From the NCBI GenBank assembly GCA_036346225.1, contig JARFIW010000500.1:3658001-3722000 (forward strand): a stretch of 64,000 nt of DNA, read 5' to 3'. Below are positions 10,312 through 19,361 of this stretch, one piece after another. Position 1 is the stretch's first letter. Each line of letters begins with the position of its first letter. Made by a program: the position numbers and the translations under genes. The notes beneath the pieces are model-generated. The model saw only the letters and a list, made by a program, of their open reading frames with translations. It was not told the DNA's origin and searched no databases. The stretch comes from Platerodrilus igneus. Its lineage: Eukaryota > Arthropoda > Insecta > Coleoptera > Lycidae.

Positions 10312-10548
10312 GTTCAATGGTTAGCCCCAATCCGAAGTTTCATGATGATGGATGTTAAAGACTTTATTGCAAATAAACGTAAGCTTCATCTTATCCAGGA
10401 TGTCGTACGAAAAAAGTTTGTGGAACACAAAAAGGATATACTACTTCTCAACAAGAATTCAAAGAAGCTCATAAACAAATATTGGAGTCTTAAGAATAAA
10501 ACTGTGTATATGTATTTAGAAATGTGGTTTACAAAATTTAAACTGTAA
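10312..10548 (+). CDS. Unknown small protein of the virus-like family (about 68 aa if from the first Met)
   Basis: Uninterrupted frame encoding WLAPIRSFMMMDVKDFIAN, KLHLIQDVVRKKFVEHK, DILLLNKNSKK and ending MYLEMWFTKFKL. Related copies at 9484-9720 (+) and 2580-2665 (-) keep the protein sequence while changing bases, suggesting past coding selection. Lysine-rich and probably helical; no domain recognised. In-frame ATGs lie at about 10340-10346; upstream the frame runs into the 16-bp array, so the true start or a lost upstream exon is unclear. It may be the C-terminal part of a larger protein. 10549-11381 holds no gene I can support. Confidence 0.4.
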   Translation, partial: VQWLAPIRSFMMMDVKDFIANKRKLHLIQDVVRKKFVEHKKDILLLNKNSKKLINKYWSLKNKTVYMYLEMWFTKFKL

Positions 10549-11381
10549 TTAGTAAAAATTGTCTGAGGCTTCTTCTTCCAAAGTTTTATCTGCATACAGG
10601 ATTATTCTATTCGGTATTAAAATTTAAAAAATGAAGACGAAAATATAAACAAGTCGGTTTATATAGTAAAGTATAATCCCCAATCTAATACGCATAGTTT
10701 GGGAAAAACTGTGTAGGAAATTGATCCAGAAAACAGTGACACAACCTTAAATATATAGCGTTTATCCGGACACTAGAGGTCTAAAGAGTTATAATTATTT
10801 TTGAAGTCCTTGGCATTTTCCTAAGGAATGTAATGAATTAGTTCATAATCGAGGAGATTGGGTTTATAAAACTGTTGGCAGATATTCAGATGGAATATAT
10901 ACTAAATTGTAAGTTTTAAAGTAAAAATTTAACCACCTCAACTATTATCATAAGAAATGAATGATGTGAATTTAGAAATTATTTTTGTATATATTAGCTT
11001 ATTTATGTTATAAAATATAAAGTATACATTGGTATTGTTTAATTTTTAAAATGTTCACATAACTGAAATGGATATCTAAGTTCTTTTTGATAAGAATTAT
11101 AACAAAGATGTGTATTTTTAAAAGGGTGTTATAAACGTTTTACAAAATTATTATTCAGAATCGTTTTATTTAAAACTATAACATAATTTTATTTACAGCT
11201 ATTAATATCTGTAGTTGAAATACAACAATTTAGAAACTTATAAGAGAACAAAGTGTAATTAATAGTGTTACAGAATTTTCTCTAAAATCTATTGCTTAAA
11301 ATTTAAACACAGCTCATAAATGCGTGGAATGGAAACTTGTCGTAGTCTTCCATATACTTAATTTGTCTACAAATACTGTTT

Positions 11382-12032
11382 TCAAATAATCTTGGGTAGG
11401 TTCCTATATCTGTTCCTGTATCTGCTTTTAATTACATCATGTGCGAGATTCTGTAAGATCTCATTCCTTTTATATCTTTCCATTGCTACATCTAACAGAA
11501 GCAGATCTATATTAAGAGTACCGTTTTCCGTTAGTTCTTTTAAAGTATTAGCATGGTTGAGAACGATCTGTGATACCCCTAAAAAGTGCTCTAAAGTTCC
11601 TTTGGTAAATAACATATAATTCTCATCAAATGTCACCATCTTCACTAAACAATTCTTATTTAAATAAAAACGCAAGTTGTCGAATTTGCATATCTGATTT
11701 CGCATGCCAACTTCCATAGTGTGTATAATGTATTGAAGATTTGATATTAACTTCCTAAATACATTAAGAGATACATCAAGTACGGTCTGCGAAATGATGT
11801 CAACAAATCTGAAAATTATTTTATAGTTGTCGAACGGGTTCAGGCCTACAATTATGATTTTGGAAGCAGATTTTGTTATGGCGTATGATTTTTTAAATAG
11901 CAACTTGGTTAGATCTAACTGAATTGCGGCGTTTATACATTCTTTATGCGCTGCGGTCGACTGGTTTTCCAAATCCTTAATTTGTTCCCACTCATTGTCT
12001 GTAATTTTTAGTTCCTCCTGGAAATAAACCAT
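11382..12032 (-). CDS. Unrecognised intact 216-aa protein, virus-like element gene
   Basis: Complete frame from ATG (12032) to stop; an in-frame TGA lies shortly upstream, so this ATG is the first usable one. No signal peptide or long membrane segment. The N-terminal half is charged and helical (ITDNEWEQIKDLENQST). The middle alternates hydrophobic blocks (VLDVSLNVFRKLISNLQYII), the C-terminal half has MVTFDENYMLFTKGTLEHFL, and the tail is arginine-rich (KSRYRNRYRNLPKII). It has no frame damage although every neighbouring old element is broken, so it is young or selected. The hydrophobic pattern resembles the 160-aa protein at 13282 and, from memory, small proteins of Polinton/adintovirus-like elements; that is inference. 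Function unknown. Confidence 0.55.
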   Translation of the reverse strand: MVYFQEELKITDNEWEQIKDLENQSTAAHKECINAAIQLDLTKLLFKKSYAITKSASKIIIVGLNPFDNYKIIFRFVDIISQTVLDVSLNVFRKLISNLQYIIHTMEVGMRNQICKFDNLRFYLNKNCLVKMVTFDENYMLFTKGTLEHFLGVSQIVLNHANTLKELTENGTLNIDLLLLDVAMERYKRNEILQNLAHDVIKSRYRNRYRNLPKII

Positions 12033-13200
12033 CTCGATGTGCCTCTCGTTGTGTTTTTTATGGCGTCACATCCAGTAAAAACGCATTCACATACACTGCA
12101 TGCGATACTTAAGATGTTCATTCTAGAAAAAAATTAATGATTAACAGTTTTTGAATTATACATGTAAATATTAATTTCTTCTACGTTTGCAAAATTCAAA
12201 CTAAGACTTACTCTTCTTTGTCGATAGTCCGCACACAAAATTTTCAAAGACGGAAAATTACATTTTGAACGACTTTACGTTTTACAAAAATAAACTTAAA
12301 ATTAACTTTTGGTATCATTTCCCTGTATTTATGTACATAGAGAAAGTATAAGCATAATTTGTCCTTACATTCACCCAAATTAAATCAAATTATAGAATGC
12401 GTATTCCCATATATTAACTAAAATTGTGAAAGGCACTTTTATTAAATTAATAGTCAGACGTCATTGACAAAACAATGCAAGGCTGATGATCATACATTTC
12501 ACTAAATTTATTTAGAAAATACGTCTTATTTTGAACTATATTTAAAATAGATTATCGAACCACTTTCTAGCCCACCGTGCAGAATTAATATATATTATAC
12601 CTTTTGGTTTAATTATTTGAATGTGGATGCGCTAATTGAAAATTTTAACAATCCTAGATACTAATAAATATTTTTTGAGTTTAACTCTATTATTAAGTTA
12701 AATCTAAATAAAAATGCAAAGGTGTTTTGCTGTTAGGTTTTTGAATATTAAAACACTATGCGGGTCTTTCTTGGAGCTAATTTTAAAAGATGTGATAATT
12801 GATTTCGATTCCCCAGGAAAACTCTATGCTAATTTGATAGGTTACACGATGGGTTTATCTCAAAATACAGAGCAATATTGTTTACAAATAGATTAAAGAT
12901 AAACGCCATATGGTTTGTAAAAGGTTGATCTGTAAATCTGTAAATCGTTCGATTTGAAAAAATTCCAAAGGATTTGAGAACCTGAGGAAAAACACAATAA
13001 CAATTGATATTTTACACGACGGAGTTATATTAAAAATACTGCTAAGAGTAATTTTTTTTATACAAATTCCAAAAATGGTGTTGGTGGTTAAATACAAACA
13101 GGTAAAACCCACTGTAAAACACTAATAAGCGTCACTTTCACAGTCAAGACTTGCATATAACGCCAATTAACATAATAAGGAGCTGCGCACGCTCGACCAA
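12033..13200. other. Divergent intergenic region between the two intact genes
   Basis: About 1.2 kb between the - strand and + strand genes, whose 5' ends face each other, so both promoters probably lie here. AT-rich. Contains a 60-codon ATG frame at 12714-12896 (listed separately) and no other plausible gene. Confidence 0.35.
12714..12896 (+). CDS. Possible small protein, 60 aa
   Basis: ATG-initiated frame (MQRCFAVRFLNIKTL...) ending FIG-like hydrophobic then QYCLQID and a stop, on the same strand as the 160-aa gene and 0.4 kb upstream of it. Not recognised; its length is within what chance gives in AT-rich DNA. Listed only because it starts with ATG inside the otherwise compact gene cassette. 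Confidence 0.2.
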   Translation: MQRCFAVRFLNIKTLCGSFLELILKDVIIDFDSPGKLYANLIGYTMGLSQNTEQYCLQID

Positions 13201-13235
13201 CGGCATAAAGGCGAGGGAGCCACGTTCCAGTGCAC
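13200..13235 (+). promoter_or_regulatory. Possible core promoter of the 160-aa gene
   Basis: A TATA-like GGCATAAAGG at about 13201-13210 is followed about 25 bp later by TTCCAGTGC, which resembles the arthropod initiator (TCAGT). The start codon is at 13282, giving a short leader of about 53 nt. The spacing is right, but the elements are short and degenerate. Confidence 0.3.
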
Positions 13236-13281
13236 TAGTTGTCAAAGTATCGTCGAGTTTGATCAAAATTACAAGTTAAAG

Positions 13282-13764
13282 ATGAATTTTTCTTGTGTTG
13301 ACGTTACAAGTGATGTGCGAGTACCACAATTAAATATCAACCAACTAATTGGTAGGACAAGCTATAGGTTAGGCGAATTTCCACCAAATTCTCACCACCA
13401 TATAATAGAAATTGGTTTTGATTTATATGGTGGTCTTCAACCTGTCATCCAAGTTATTTGCTGTAGTGGTATGTGTGCAGATTCTACGATATCATTCTCA
13501 TACTTCGATTGGAAGAAATTGTGTACTTTTCAAGTGGAATTTCAAATTCACCAATTCGCTCAAGACTCAAAACAAGTTAGATTAAATGGTTTTACTACTG
13601 GAGACGACGTTATTGACATACAATTGGATCAAGATTTCAAATTGCAGCTGACCACAGCCTTTAATAGAAGTATATGGCTGTTGAACAATTTTGAAGAAGA
13701 GAATTTATATAATATAGAATTTACGAAAGATCGGAATGTTATTGTTTTAAAATGGCTGAGTTGA
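13282..13764 (+). CDS. Unrecognised intact 160-aa protein, virus-like element gene
   Basis: ATG to TGA without interruption. Rich in beta-prone alternating stretches: IIEIGFDLYGGLQPVIQVIC, then TISFSYFDWKKLCTFQVEF and DIQLDQDFKLQL, then SIWLLNNFEEENLY. Three cysteines cluster at ICCSGMC. No signal peptide or membrane helix. The pattern (SFS.F.W..L, then acidic strand, then aromatic strand) parallels the 216-aa protein at 11382-12032, so they may be distant paralogues. The last 13 bases overlap the start of the next frame (ATGGCTGAGTTGA), a compact, virus-like arrangement. No function can be assigned. Confidence 0.55.
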   Translation: MNFSCVDVTSDVRVPQLNINQLIGRTSYRLGEFPPNSHHHIIEIGFDLYGGLQPVIQVICCSGMCADSTISFSYFDWKKLCTFQVEFQIHQFAQDSKQVRLNGFTTGDDVIDIQLDQDFKLQLTTAFNRSIWLLNNFEEENLYNIEFTKDRNVIVLKWLS

Positions 13765-14060
13765 GGTGTAGAAATTTTCTAGAATTTTACGAAAAATTTG
13801 TAGGTGATATAAAAAATGTATGTGGAAATCTAAGGACGAAGAAAGGGTTCAAACGTTATTAAAGGAAGAAAGCCGTGCGTGCCAGTATTTCTCTGTCTAT
13901 TGATTGCAGCAATTTAAATTACTTGACAGTGTTGGAAATTATTAAATGTTACCCCTTCCAATACTTAAAAGATGCGACTGCAAGGCAATCGCTTGCGCAA
14001 ATGGTTAGAGATTTGACTTTCCCAGATTCGCCAGACTCTGGTTACCACAGCGGTTTATAG
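13752..14060 (+). pseudogene. Overlapping small protein with a C-terminal DSGYHS motif; one stop or two frameshifts inside
   Basis: ATG at 13752 opens MAELRCRNFLEFYEKFVGD and reaches TAA at 13860. The same frame then continues from 13863 to 14060 and ends FPDSPDSGYHSGL. In the gap region (about 13826-13875) another frame reads smoothly as WKSKDEERVQTLLKEESRA, so the simplest view is one gene of about 100 codons with two compensating frame changes, or a short unrecognised intron; a single nonsense mutation is the alternative. DSGYHS (14034-14051) fits the DSGxxS phosphodegron bound by beta-TrCP F-box proteins. Downstream 14061-14739 is AT-rich without a gene. Confidence 0.4.
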
Positions 14061-14739
14061 ATGTTATCAATACATGTATATATTTTATTAAAAACATTAT
14101 ATTTCTTGATAAAGTTTGTTTTACATTTTTTATCGCCAACATTAGCAACAATTATTAATAGACGTATTAAACTCTCTTGTTTTTTATTCTAAGGTTTAAA
14201 GTGGTGTAAACGATAACTGCATTCCTTTTAGCATCACCAAATATGTGGTTAATAGTATGGAAAGTTGAATGGGAATTTTTTCAAAATAAGCAGTAATGCC
14301 GACGACAATTTTTAATTCTGGTAAATACAATTAATCGTCTCGTAGGAATATTCGAGTTTCACTTCTAAATAATTTACAAAACTGACCTCGTCATGTATTT
14401 AAAACAAATTAGACACATATTTCTTGTGTTTCTCAAAACATGTAGTCAATAAAATAATTAATAGAAAGTGTTGGTAATTGCTAGTGCTTTAACTACAGTA
14501 TTTGTATTTTCCTAAATACGTAGTCAAGGAAGACTACTAGAAAGAAATTATATACCAATTTCACATGTAATTCGGGCGATGATGACGTTAAACTCAACCT
14601 TCCCATTTATATATTAAAAAGACATTACATTGGAATGTTTTACATTATCTAAAAACAGAACATTACTATTTGAAAATGGTTTTAAATATTAAACACTTAT
14701 GGCTTATAAAGGGTTCATTTCTAAAATTTCCACGGTTTT

Positions 14740-15201
14740 AGATTTTCAGGAATGGTTGGTTAAAGCATACGTCGTAGATGAGCAAAAATTTAGAGGTTTG
14801 GGAGCTTTAAAGTGCAACTTTGTAAAGAGCGGTCCTATTTAAAATCTGTTTGGGATGCCGCCTTAGGAAGTGATACTATCTGAAAAATTCCTAGAAATTC
14901 GGGTAGCTGAGAGAAATCTAATATTAATTGATACCAAACAAGATATATTTATCTTAAAAGAAACATAAATAATCTTATAATGTTCGCTAGAGGGTATGTG
15001 TGTAAAACGGTAAGAGTGGTCCTATTTAAAATCTGTTTGCAGATTCGGATTCTGCGTAAAATTTTAGACTAATTTGATGTGGGATAGCTAAAAAATTTAT
15101 GCGGACGGCCCAAAAATCGCAACCAGCAAAAAATCTTAAAATGAAGGTAGCTCCCTGGGGATGATGCTATCTGAAAAATTCCTAGAAATTCGGGTAGCTG
15201 A
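14740..15201 (-). repeat. Inner part of the right terminal-repeat region, tandem units
   Basis: Contains two copies of the GATACTATC..GAAAAATTCCTAGAAATTCGGGTAGCTGAGA-type unit (about 14868-14945 and 15165-15205) separated by a stretch that is the inverse of 2400-2540. Together with 15202-15329 it forms the long right-hand repeat. Its innermost part matches 4570-4800. Confidence 0.6.
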
Positions 15202-15329
15202 GAAAAATCTAATATTAATTGACACCAAACGATATAGATTTATCTCGAAAGATGAGCTTGGGAGGCAGGAGAAAATGAGTGAGGAAATGAGGGATTCTGG
15301 AGGAAATGAGGCAGGTGGATTCTTAATAA
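15202..15329 (-). repeat. Right terminal inverted repeat of the 6.7-kb element
   Basis: Reverse complement of 8582-8708, ending GGTGGATTCTTAATAA. Just outside, CTCTACTCTAGCTGTA (15332-15347) loosely resembles CTCTACCTAGCTAGTA left of the other end (about 8561-8576), which could be an old target duplication or a coincidence. Confidence 0.7.
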
Positions 15330-15334
15330 CGCTC

Positions 15335-16521
15335 TACTCTAGCTGTACATTATTAAGTAATAAACGGTTTCTGTGGCTTGTTAGTTGAATCTATGGTTGG
15401 GGCTTGGCGCCCTTTCACGTGTCGCTGCTAGCTTTGTTCAATGGTACGGTGGGTGTGTGGACGGTGAGTGTGTGCGTAGAATTATGTCGTTTAAAGGCTA
15501 ATAAATTACTCTTACTTTCACATCAATTTAACCGACAAAAATTCATGGATAAACTTCTAAAACCTGAGCGGTTTAATGCCGAAGCAACATCTAACTCCGC
15601 CGGCCAATAATGGTAGCATTGGCATAGTCTTCGAAAATTTATAGAAACTGCTGAAGTAAAGGATATTACTGGGAAACTAAACTTACTAATTAGTCATGTG
15701 GGGCCTAAAGTTTATGAATATATAAGCGAACGAACTACGTTCAACGAAGCTATCGACAGTTTGCGTAAAACTTACATCAAGCTTAGGAATGAAATATTTG
15801 CAAGATACTTTATCGACTCGACGCCAACAAGCTGGAGAAGCTATCGATGAATATTTACAAGTTTTAAAACGACTAAGCAAAGACTGCGAATTTAAACCTG
15901 TTACCGCGGATCAAAACAGAGACTCCTTTATAAGGGATTCGTTTATTGGTGGCCTAGCTTCGCCGCAAATTAGGCTGCGTCTTCTGGAAAGTACGTCACT
16001 TACACTGCAAGAAGCTTTCGATAAAGCTAGTACACTAGAAATGGCGCAACATCATTCTGAAAGTTATACTTCAAGCTTACCACTTAAATGAAAACGACGA
16101 ACAAGGCGAAATACAAACACAATCAAGAAATTCACCAACTAATACGGCGATAACGTCGAAATGCTATTTTGTGGATATAATAGACACCCACGTCACGCCT
16201 GTCTTGCTAAAAACGCTGTCGTAACTGTGCAAAAAGGGGACACTCTTCAAAGGTTTGCAAAAGCGCTAGCTGTTCTAGCCAAAGATCAGCAATAGTGCAA
16301 GCGATAATATCTGCATTAGCTCCTAAATCCCTGTCAAAAGCAACACTTTAAGTTAAAGTATGTGGGGCTAAGACGTATGTCCTAATAGATACAGGGAGCT
16401 CTGAAAGCTTCATTAGCTGCAGCATCGTCAGAGAGCTAGAACTGGAAACTTCCCCGCTCATGGAAATGTTGTGATGACTTCCAGTGAATTACATTCACAG
16501 ATAAAAGGATATTGTTGTGTG
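15335..16521 (+). mobile_element. 5' part of a Gypsy-type LTR retrotransposon, truncated by the BEL element
   Basis: An LTR tail (about 15345-15400, with AATAAA at about 15358) is followed by TGGCGCC at 15405-15411, a tRNA-primer-binding-type sequence. Then come gag (from ATG 15544) and a retropepsin motif at about 16375-16430. The left part of the LTR is missing at the junction with the virus-like element, and everything beyond the protease is cut off by the BEL LTR at 16522. Confidence 0.6.
15544..16440 (+). pseudogene. Gypsy gag and protease fragments, broken
   Basis: Gag-like segment starts MDKLLKPERFNAEAT and continues after a stop at 15608 (KFIETAEVKDITGKLNLLIS) into the open stretch 15789-16091 with RRQQAGEAIDEYLQVLKRL, GGLASPQIRLRLLE and SLTLQEAFDKASTLE, a typical retrotransposon capsid C-terminal region. 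A degenerate cysteine-rich stretch follows. VLIDTGSSESFIS at about 16379-16417 is the aspartic-protease active site (DTGS). Several stops and shifts; inactive. Confidence 0.65.
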
Positions 16522-16803
16522 GGTTCGGTCTCTTTGTCGCACGTTGTCGTGTTTAATTTTAAGTCGTAAATTTGTAGTTGTAAATCTAATAGTAAACCTG
16601 TCATCCCTTGTTCCCTTATATCCTGTCGTAAAAATTCCTTGTGCATGTGTAAATAAGTGGGACTAAGGATAGTAGTGAACAAACTCTCTCATCGATGTCG
16701 AAGCAGACCAGTCGGTTTTTCGTTCGGTAACGTGAGTTTGTCAATAGTGTCGCCGGCTTTATCGATAAACCCCTAAAAAACACAGTGCAAGTGCAAAGTA
16801 ACA
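16522..16803 (+). repeat. BEL/Pao left LTR
   Basis: About 282 bp, aligned to the right LTR with some seven or eight differences (about 97% identical), from TTCGGTCTCTTTGTCGCACG to GTGCAAAGTAACA. The first two bases are GG here but TG in the right LTR, so the left terminus is mutated or recombined. 16804-17430 is untranslated leader with no clear coding content. Confidence 0.85.
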
Positions 16804-17430
16804 CGTACTATAATCTCCAATACAGTCCACTTAGTTGACGAGCATGGAACTGCAGCTTAGAACAACAAAAAAACCGCGGAGGTAAGTCGATATATAAATT
16901 TATAAGACCCCCCCGCGCTGAACAAATGGCCTTCATCACCGGATTATTTAATTAATTAATTAGTTCCTATCCATTAAGCTCCTTATTTATACTTTACTTT
17001 AATAATTGTCGTAGTTTTGAGTATGTTTAAACGTGTTACGAAGAAAATAACATCCTGCTTACACATTTAATGGTAGTAACATCTGGTTATAACGGTAGAT
17101 TTTACAATATATCCCTTATCCTTTGTTGCAAAAACTAGTGGTCGAACAGTTTACTTTAGGTAAACTAAATTTATAAGGGGTTATTGTATTGTAAATCTTT
17201 ACCTTATTTGTCGTCTCAAGTTCGAGGAACCATTCGGGTTCATGCAACTTGTATAACAAAGGGGTTGGAATTTGTGGAAAACGTTAAACAGTTTTTTGTC
17301 GGGCGAACACTATAATTAGTTGCATTTGTCTATTAATAATTTAATTTCGTATATTAATTAGTTGTAGCGTATTTGAGTACGCATTGTTTTTACATTAATT
17401 TTTATTGTCGTTCATTAATCATTAATCAAT

Positions 17431-19361
17431 ATGGTTATATCAATTGATAAAGCTATTCTTGAAGCTAGATTTGTAGTTAAAAGGTTGGATCATATATACA
17501 GTAAAATTAATCAACCGGAAAATGTATCGATTGCTTTAATTAGAGCATCGATTAAAAGCGTCGAGCAAATTGAAACCCATTCCAAGTCTTTTTGCAAGGA
17601 TATTTTCTTTGATGAAGAGAGTGAACAATTGGGTGAATTCTCGGTCCTTAGGGTGAAAATCGATGATTATCTATTAGATATTCGTATTATCGCTAAACAA
17701 TGCGAATTAGATCGCGTAGAAAATAAGCCAACGGTGGAAATATAAATAATTCTTTGTCCGTGAATAGTGGGATACGCTTGAAACATCTTTCTGTCCAGCG
17801 GTTCTCGTGATGCATTTCGGATTTTGAGAGTTATAATGCAATTTATAAGCGGTTGATTCACGATAATGTCGGTTTGTCCCCTGTAGAAAAATTTTGCCAT
17901 CTCGTTGATACACTAGATGAGTCGTCGCATGCCTTAATAGAACACTTGCCATTAAATGATTATGCATACGAGGAAGCATATAAAATCATAACTAATTGTT
18001 TTCAGTCCAAGAGGTTATTACTTTCAACATATTTTAGTGCTCTTGAAATATGCCCTACGGTCAGTTCCTCAGACTCGCATACGGAACTCCGGCAATTAAT
18101 TAGTTGTTTTGATGAAAATATATTCGCGTTAAAGCAGATGGAAATAGATTTATTAGATTTCATGTTGTTTAATCTGTTATCGAAAAAATTAGATACAAAC
18201 ATTTTAAAGCGTTTTGAATTAAGAAATAGTGACGAGATTCCCTCGTTTAAAGATTTAAGGTCGTACATTGAAAAACAATGTAAAGTGTTGGAAATAAATG
18301 ACATTGCTTCAGGAACATGCTTAGAATCTCGAAATTCCGTGAAAGAAAGGGAAAAAGGAAGGTTTGTTAGCACTTCGGCTAAAACTTCTTTAGTTGGTAC
18401 CAACAATGATGGTAAAAATTGTAGTTTATGTCAAGCTGTGCATCCTATTTATAGATGTAAGCAGTTTCTCGATAAAACCCCTCAAGAAAGATTTGAGGTG
18501 GTAAAGCTTAAAAATCTTTGTATTAAATGTTTAAATCCTTCACATTCGATGAAAAATTGTAAGTTAGATTGGTCGTGTAGAAAATGTCATCAGTCGCACA
18601 ATTCGTTACTCCACTTCGATAAACGAGAAAAATCGATGTCTCCACGCAGACAAACTCATCGTCAAAGGTCAGCGTCTCCTTGGAGAGCGGCGCCTAGACT
18701 TACTGCTACTAGTAGACCCAGTGAAGACAATCTGTCGTCGTCGGTTGCGCATGAACAACCTGCCACTAGCTCGTTGATTTCGACGTCATTAGAACACACA
18801 ACCACGCTGTTAGCTACGGCAATGGTGTCGGTGCTTGATTATACAGGAAAATTGCAACCTGTTCGTGTAATTTTAGATAACAGATGCATGGAAAGTTTTA
18901 TGACTGAAAGGTGTCGTCAGAAATTAGGTTTAAGGAAACGGAAGGCTAATGTTACTGTTCAAGGACTTGGCTTGAATTCGTCGTTGGTGTCTGGTACACT
19001 ATCGTGTGTAGTCATCCCATCGAGAGCAAGATCTCCAGCATATGGAATTGATTGTTATATTTTACCTAACATTTGTAATTAATTACCTTCGTCGTCGATA
19101 GGGGTCAAGGAATGGTCGCCTACTCGAGATTTGGCCTTAGCTGATCCGAAGTTTAATATTCCTGGTAAAATTGACATTCTACTCGGAGCGGAAATCTTTG
19201 CTCAAGTTTTGATGAACGAATCTCGTTGGGGTGTCGCTAACGAGCCAGTTGCTATTAAAACAACCTTTGGTTGGGTTTTAACGGGAAAGGTCGTTTCCCC
19301 GAATAGTTCTATTAAGTCGTTGTGTGCTTTCGTTGAGACCTTAGACAGCGACATTCGTTGA
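17431..19361 (+). pseudogene. BEL gag and protease (DUF1758) region, broken
   Basis: Gag starts at ATG 17431 (104 codons open), loses frame at 17746-17852 and resumes at 17853 (KFCHLVDTLDESSHALIEHL). Zinc knuckles follow (CSLCQAVHPIYRC, CIKCLNPSHSMKNC, CRKCHQSHNSLLH) at about 18420-18610. The protease domain begins near 18810. At its active site VILDNRCMESF replaces the family's usual LD(S/T)GS, so the catalytic Asp remains but the glycine context is lost. A stop at 19080 interrupts it; KIDILLGAEIFAQ and KTTFGWVLTG (19131-19361) complete the domain. Confidence 0.8.

Larger units (their letters stand above)
8582..15329. mobile_element. 6.7-kb TIR-bounded virus-like element with small unrecognised genes
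   Basis: Bounded by inverted repeats 8582-8708 and 15202-15329 (about 127 bp, roughly 90% identical by eye). Between them: minisatellites, fragments of Polinton-like genes (9470-10548), an intact 216-aa - strand gene (11382-12032), an intact 160-aa + strand gene (13282-13764) overlapping a further short frame (13752-14060), then inner terminal-repeat sequence (14740-15201). No integrase, ATPase, protease, capsid or complete polymerase is visible, so if mobile it is non-autonomous. Alternatively it is the right part of a larger 13.3-kb element (2010-15329) broken by insertions. Confidence 0.5.

Noticed and set aside
13875..14060. Separate 61-aa gene starting at 13875
   Set aside because: The first codon is GTG and the frame is continuous (through one TAA) with the ATG frame at 13752, so a separate gene is less likely than one broken or recoded gene.
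17667..18406. Minus-strand frames opposite the BEL gag
   Set aside because: Shadows of the coding strand; the + strand has the zinc knuckles and family motifs.
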